A stretch of DNA of 64,000 nucleotides. It comes from Neobacillus niacini (GTDB taxonomy: Bacteria > Bacillota > Bacilli > Bacillales > Cytobacillaceae). Shown here piece after piece: positions 60,406-64,000 of the stretch. Every line of letters starts with the position of its first letter. Within the stretch, counting starts at the first letter, position 1. A model generated the notes under the pieces. The model did no database searches and had not been told where the DNA came from. It saw only the letters and a list, made by a program, of their open reading frames with translations. The position numbers and the translations under genes were made by a program. Location of the stretch: assembly GCF_019749295.1 (NCBI RefSeq), contig NZ_JACWFG010000006.1:62001-126000 (forward strand), read 5' to 3'.

Positions 60406-60450
60406 TGTCCGCCTGAGGTGGACAGTGTCCACGAGCGGTGACAGGCACCG
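60406..60450 (-). repeat. Dispersed palindromic repeat, copy 9 (inverted, core plus hairpin module)
   Basis: Hairpin module 60406-60435, then core GGTGACAGGCACC at 60437-60449, the reverse complement of copies 1, 4 and 5. Its flanks show little of the A/C to G/T switch. Confidence 0.9.
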
Positions 60451-60527
60451 ACCGAAAAACAATACCCTTTACAAGTTGGGAAATTTATCTTACTATTGAG
60501 GCAACAATGAAAATTGCATACGGTTTT

Positions 60528-60610
60528 TGCACTAGGGGAGCTTTTTGGCTGAGAGGACGTTGTCCGACCCTTATGACCCGATCTAGATAATACTAGCGTG
60601 GGGAAGTGCA
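60528..60610 (+). ncRNA. TPP riboswitch (THI element)
   Basis: P1 TGCACT (60528-60533) pairs with AGTGCA (60605-60610). Conserved pieces: GGGGAGC, GGCTGAGAGG, GACCCTTATGACCCGATCT and GATAATACTAGCGTGGGGAAG. A terminator follows, so bound thiamine pyrophosphate should stop transcription before ykoF. Of the 60272-60707 gap, the rest holds only the two terminators and repeat copy 9. Confidence 0.96.
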
Positions 60611-60648
60611 GGAGAAGCTTATCGTTACGTTACTGTTGATAGCATTCG

Positions 60649-60678
60649 ACTGCATTCCCTAGGGATGCAGTTTTTTTG
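60649..60678 (+). terminator. Riboswitch-controlled terminator
   Basis: ACTGCATTCCCT with AGGGATGCAGT (60649-60671, one bulge), then seven T residues, 30 bases before the ykoF start. Confidence 0.92.
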
Positions 60679-60707
60679 TTGTCAATTAACGAATGGGGGA
60701 ATGTTAA

Positions 60708-61307
60708 ATGTCTAATTTTTGTGGTACGAGTGAAATTACAGGGGCGCGTTTTTCGATTTATCCAATGTCTGATAGGTTTGTAGATATTATTCTATCAGCA
60801 TTAGAAGCAGTGGATACATCAAAAGTTTGGATGGAAAGTGATGATGTAAGTACATGTGTAAGAGGCCGTTCAGAGCATGTTTTTGATGTCGTGAAAGCTA
60901 TTTTCCTAGAATCCTCAAAAAACGGTGACCATGTTGTCCTGCAGGCGACGTTTTCAAATGGCTGCCCAGGAGATTCAGCTGGGGATGTCTACCTTTCAGA
61001 AAACGCTGAAAGACTAAATGAGCAGAAGTCAGCGGAAATCAGGCAAGAGGTAGCTGTCCAATTTGCATTATACCCAATGGGGATTCCAACATATATGAAT
61101 GTAATTATGGATCAATGTCAACTGGCACAAGACCAAGGAACTTTTACAAAAGGTGTTCACTATGCATCGAGACTTGATGGGGATGCAAACAAGGTTTTCA
61201 AAACGCTGGAGGATGCTTTCCAAGGCGCACATGATAGTGATTCCACTCATATTGTCATGACCGTTGCGATGTCCGCGAACAGCCCTTCGAAAAAGGGGGA
61301 CAAATAA
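60708..61307 (+). CDS. ykoF: Thiamine/HMP-binding protein YkoF
   Basis: 199 aa with two tandem ACT-like halves: SEITGARFSIYPMSDRFVDIIL in the first and VAVQFALYPMGIPTYMNVIMDQCQ in the second, each with an FSIYPM/FALYPM strand. YkoF of B. subtilis binds thiamine in the cytoplasm and is encoded with its transporter. GGGGGAAT site before the ATG, under the TPP riboswitch. Its stop abuts the ykoE start, so the operon is tightly coupled. Confidence 0.95.
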   Translation: MSNFCGTSEITGARFSIYPMSDRFVDIILSALEAVDTSKVWMESDDVSTCVRGRSEHVFDVVKAIFLESSKNGDHVVLQATFSNGCPGDSAGDVYLSENAERLNEQKSAEIRQEVAVQFALYPMGIPTYMNVIMDQCQLAQDQGTFTKGVHYASRLDGDANKVFKTLEDAFQGAHDSDSTHIVMTVAMSANSPSKKGDK

Positions 61308-61889
61308 ATGCTCGCAAAATGGAAGCTTCGTGAAGTCATCGTTTTATCGGTGCTAGCGGTTGTTTTTGCAGTGGTCTATCTGCTGTTTCTCCAGCTAGGT
61401 ACTGTCCTTTTCGGATTATTTGGGTTAATCGGCTATGATATGATTTTTGGAATCTGGTTTATTGTTTCGATTATTGCCGCTTATATTATTCGTAAGCCTG
61501 GGGCAGCGTTTCTTTCTGAAACAGTGGCGGCTACGGTTGAGGTCATGCTGGGGAACGCGGTTGGACCGCAGTTGATCATTTCTGGCATGATCCAAGGTTT
61601 AGGTGCAGAGGCTGTCTTTGCCGCAACAAAATGGAAGAATTATTCGACGTGGGTATTGATGGCAGCCGGGATGGGTTCTTCTGTTTTTAGTTTTGCTTGG
61701 GGCTTTTATGTCTCAGGATTTGCGGCCTTATCGCCTGGTTATGTTACCGCAATGTTCTTTGTTCGCTTAGTGAGCGGTGCATTGTTAGCTGGATTACTAG
61801 GCAAGTATTTAAGTGAAGGCCTGGCAAAGACCGGTGCACTAAGCAGTTTTCCATTAGGAAAGGAACACAAACGCAATGTTACCGTTTGA
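61308..61889 (+). CDS. ykoE: ECF transporter substrate-binding membrane protein YkoE
   Basis: 193 aa, five or six membrane helices. MLAKWKLREVIVLSVLAVVFAVVYL start, RKPGAAFLSETVAATVEVMLGNAVGPQLIISGMIQGLGAEAVF core, typical YkoE. It is the S component that recognises hydroxymethylpyrimidine or thiamine. Starts on the base after the ykoF stop, and overlaps ykoD by 14 bases. Confidence 0.95.
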   Translation: MLAKWKLREVIVLSVLAVVFAVVYLLFLQLGTVLFGLFGLIGYDMIFGIWFIVSIIAAYIIRKPGAAFLSETVAATVEVMLGNAVGPQLIISGMIQGLGAEAVFAATKWKNYSTWVLMAAGMGSSVFSFAWGFYVSGFAALSPGYVTAMFFVRLVSGALLAGLLGKYLSEGLAKTGALSSFPLGKEHKRNVTV

Positions 61890-63492
61890 GCAAATTAGTG
61901 CAGAGCGTCTGGAATTCAGCTATGAAGATCGCAAAATCTTCACAGACCTAACTTTTTCAATTGGTAAAAATCAATCTGTTTTACTTTTAGGTCCAAGCGG
62001 TTCTGGAAAAAGTACGCTGGCATTCTGTCTTAACCGGTTATATCCAGAAGCCGTCGATGGCGTTTTAAAGGGAAGTATTTCCTATGAGGGGCAAAGTTTG
62101 GAGGCTTTTAAAGCAGGTGAACTTAACCAAAAAATAGGGATTGTTTTTCAAGATCCAGAAAGCCAATTCTGCATGCTGACTGTTGAAGAAGAAGTCGCGT
62201 TTGGCTTGGAGAACTTTCACATCCCCCGGGAACAGATGGAGTTAAAGATTGATAGGGCACTAGAATTGGTGGGCTTGCAAAATGATAAAAAGACGACCAT
62301 TCATACTCTATCCGGAGGACAAAAGCAGAAGTTGGCGCTTGCTTGTGTATTGGCGCTTGAGCCGGAGGTTATCATACTCGATGAGCCAACGGCAAACCTA
62401 GACCCGGTATCAAGCTCCGAACTAGTTGAAACCATCGCTCTGATAAAGAACGAGCGTCCGTTTACACTGATTGTCATCGAACATAAACTTGATGATTGGG
62501 TAGAGCTAATTGACACCTGTCTTGTTTTAGATTCCAATGGCTCGCTCCTATTTGAAGGTACACCCGCACAGTGTTTTGGAGAATTTGCTTCTTTTTTAAA
62601 AAAGGAAGGCATTTGGCTGCCAAAGGTAGTAGAAGCAGCACTAACAGCTAAGATTGCTGGCATGTATAGAGGGGAGAGGCTTCCGCTCCTTAAGAGTGAA
62701 CTGCTGGCAGGATTGGATTACTCATTTGATTTTTCTAAGAAAATTAGTAAAACCCTAGCTATTAAGGAACCCATTCTTGAAGTCAAAGGAATTCATGCCC
62801 GCGGACACTTGAAAAATATTAATCTAACTATTCATAAAGGGGAACAGGTTGCACTGGTTGGCTCAAATGGTGCAGGGAAAACGACACTTTCAAAATGTTT
62901 GGCCGGACTAATTCCAGTTACACAAGGTGAAATCCAGTTTCTTGGCGTTCCACTTTCTAAGTGGAAGGAGAAGGATTTATTTCAAAAACTGGGGTACGTA
63001 TTCCAAAATCCTGAGCATCAGTTTATTACAGACAGTGTTTTTGAAGAAATTGCCTTCGGCTTGGAACACCGTGCCAGCGCTCTTTCCATCCTTGAAAAGA
63101 TAGGACTGGAAAAGCATGCGAATGCCCATCCATTTGCCCTTAGCCAAGGGCAAAAGCGGCGTTTAAGTGTTGCAACCATGCTCGTTCATGAACAGGAGCT
63201 TCTTATCCTTGATGAACCAACATTCGGCCAGGATGCGAATACAGCACATGAAATCATGGAAATTCTTGAGGAAAAAAGTGGAGCTGTTATGATGATTACA
63301 CATGATATGGAGCTAGTTGATCAATATGCCGACACTGTACATGTGTTAGATGCAGGAGAGTTAATTTTCTCAGGTACGCCTGAGAGTTTGTGGGAAAATG
63401 AAGAAATTGTAAATCGTGCAAGATTGAAGCTGCCATTTAGGAAGCAGCTGCAAGATGAATTTGTAAGGAGAGAGATTCATGTCGCTACATGA
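61876..63492 (+). CDS. ykoD: ECF transporter double ATPase YkoD
   Basis: 538 aa with two fused ATP-binding halves. First: LLGPSGSGKSTLAFCL, SGGQKQKLALACVLALEPEVIILDEPTANLD. Second: LVGSNGAGKTTLSKCLAGLI, LSQGQKRRLSVATMLVHEQELLILDEPTFGQD. Each has a Q-loop (VFQDPESQF and VFQNPEHQF) characteristic of ECF ATPases. Drives thiamine/HMP uptake. Overlaps both neighbours by 14 bases. Confidence 0.96.
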   Translation: MLPFEQISAERLEFSYEDRKIFTDLTFSIGKNQSVLLLGPSGSGKSTLAFCLNRLYPEAVDGVLKGSISYEGQSLEAFKAGELNQKIGIVFQDPESQFCMLTVEEEVAFGLENFHIPREQMELKIDRALELVGLQNDKKTTIHTLSGGQKQKLALACVLALEPEVIILDEPTANLDPVSSSELVETIALIKNERPFTLIVIEHKLDDWVELIDTCLVLDSNGSLLFEGTPAQCFGEFASFLKKEGIWLPKVVEAALTAKIAGMYRGERLPLLKSELLAGLDYSFDFSKKISKTLAIKEPILEVKGIHARGHLKNINLTIHKGEQVALVGSNGAGKTTLSKCLAGLIPVTQGEIQFLGVPLSKWKEKDLFQKLGYVFQNPEHQFITDSVFEEIAFGLEHRASALSILEKIGLEKHANAHPFALSQGQKRRLSVATMLVHEQELLILDEPTFGQDANTAHEIMEILEEKSGAVMMITHDMELVDQYADTVHVLDAGELIFSGTPESLWENEEIVNRARLKLPFRKQLQDEFVRREIHVAT

Positions 63493-64000
63493 GGTGAATC
63501 CAAGTATTAAGGCATTTGCTGTGGTCATTTCCATTCTTATTCTATCACTGTTTTTTGACCCAATTACACCACTTCTGACCATCATCTGGGCAGTTAGTAT
63601 TACGTTCATATTCGGGCGCATTTCTTTTAAAAAATGGATCTTATTATTCGCTCCATTTTTATTTATCGCCATCATTTATGTTTGGTCAACCATGCTATTT
63701 CCACGGCTCCATGCAGGGGATTCGGTCATTTGGAAATGGGGATTTCTGACACTGACGGCAGAAGGTTTTCAAAGAGGAGTTTCGCTAGGTCTTAGGGTGC
63801 TGAGCTTTGCTACATTATCAATTATGTTTACGCTGACGACAAAGCCAACGGACTTTCTCTTAAGTTTAATGCAGCAGTGTAAATTGCCGCCAAAGCTCGC
63901 TTATGGAATTATGGCAGGATATCGCTTCCTGCCCTTAATCAAGGAGGAGTTCCAAACCTTGCAAAATGCGCATCGTGTAAGGGGTGTAGCAAGGGCAAGA
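63479..64000 (+). CDS. ykoC: ECF transporter transmembrane (T) component YkoC, cut by window end
   Basis: 174 codons are visible, continuing past base 64000. ATG 63479 has AAGGAG upstream and overlaps ykoD by 14 bases. Membrane helices VVISILILSLFFDPITPLLTII, ILLFAPFLFIAIIYVW and VLSFATLSIMFTLTTKPTDFLLSLM are followed by YGIMAGYRFLPLI and HRVRGVARAR, the first Ala-Arg-Gly-type coupling motif of EcfT proteins. It completes the riboswitch-controlled ykoFEDC set. Confidence 0.94.
   Translation, partial: MSLHEVNPSIKAFAVVISILILSLFFDPITPLLTIIWAVSITFIFGRISFKKWILLFAPFLFIAIIYVWSTMLFPRLHAGDSVIWKWGFLTLTAEGFQRGVSLGLRVLSFATLSIMFTLTTKPTDFLLSLMQQCKLPPKLAYGIMAGYRFLPLIKEEFQTLQNAHRVRGVARAR

Noticed and set aside
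36002..60450. Insertion sequences to explain the dispersed repeats
   Set aside because: No transposase gene or terminal inverted repeats of an IS are present between or beside the copies; they are short non-coding elements.

Overview
The window looks like the chromosome of a low-GC, spore-forming Bacillaceae member, close to Neobacillus or the wider Bacillus group. Supporting signs are AGGAGG-type ribosome sites, TTG and GTG starts, Fur boxes of the B. subtilis type, a SipW/TasA biofilm operon, an extracellular M4 protease, and gene orders known from B. subtilis (ytbE-ytbD/ytcD, alaR-alaT, ykoFEDC, yusV with yfiYZ/yfhA-like genes). I see no tRNA, rRNA, prophage, transposase or CRISPR array. 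Family names come from reading the translations; no database search was run.

Layout. 1-2.6 kb: the end of a kinase-like gene coupled to a glycosyltransferase, and a flavin reductase with MhqR-like operators. 2.6-2.9 kb: a 52-bp tandem hairpin repeat. 3.1-13.8 kb: a secretion and matrix island with two paralogous HTH-TPR regulators, a neutral protease, a TapA-position protein, SipW, a TasA/CalY protein and a very large S8 protease with cohesin- and dockerin-like modules. 14-19 kb: small membrane proteins, YjdM/PhnA, the aldo-keto reductase/MFS pair with its divergent HxlR regulator, and a YiaA/B protein. 19-24.3 kb: a Fur-controlled siderophore ABC system and a Fur-controlled ferredoxin/flavodoxin reductase. 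24.3-36 kb: mostly housekeeping genes (phosphodiesterase, YitT, 2-hydroxyacid dehydrogenase, cytochrome c, MsrAB, MOSC, a sensor kinase, a leaderless SPOR-glucosaminidase, an exporter, AlaT/AlaR). A small CGCGG protein resembles a radical-SAM-modified peptide precursor.

36-60.5 kb: a different intergenic texture. Nine copies of a modular palindromic repeat with core GGTGCCTGTCACC sit between ordinary genes: NUDIX, VanZ, GNAT, an RND pump, glycerate kinase, fructokinase/ManA, an extradiol dioxygenase with an MhqR box, an ECF sigma factor with a modular partner, YoaE, HupE, and a 1995-residue secreted mosaic protein. Around most copies the + strand changes from A/C-rich on the left to G/T-rich on the right, like a miniature replication origin. 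Two near-identical 36-bp copies flank yoaE as direct repeats. 60.5-64 kb: a TPP riboswitch with a terminator controls the ykoFEDC thiamine/HMP transporter, whose last gene runs off the window.

The strongest candidates for something undescribed are the composition switch centred on the dispersed repeat, the sigma factor with its four-module partner, the CGCGG peptide gene, and the two 20-bp-period arrays that both place GCGGAT on the sense strand upstream of a gene.
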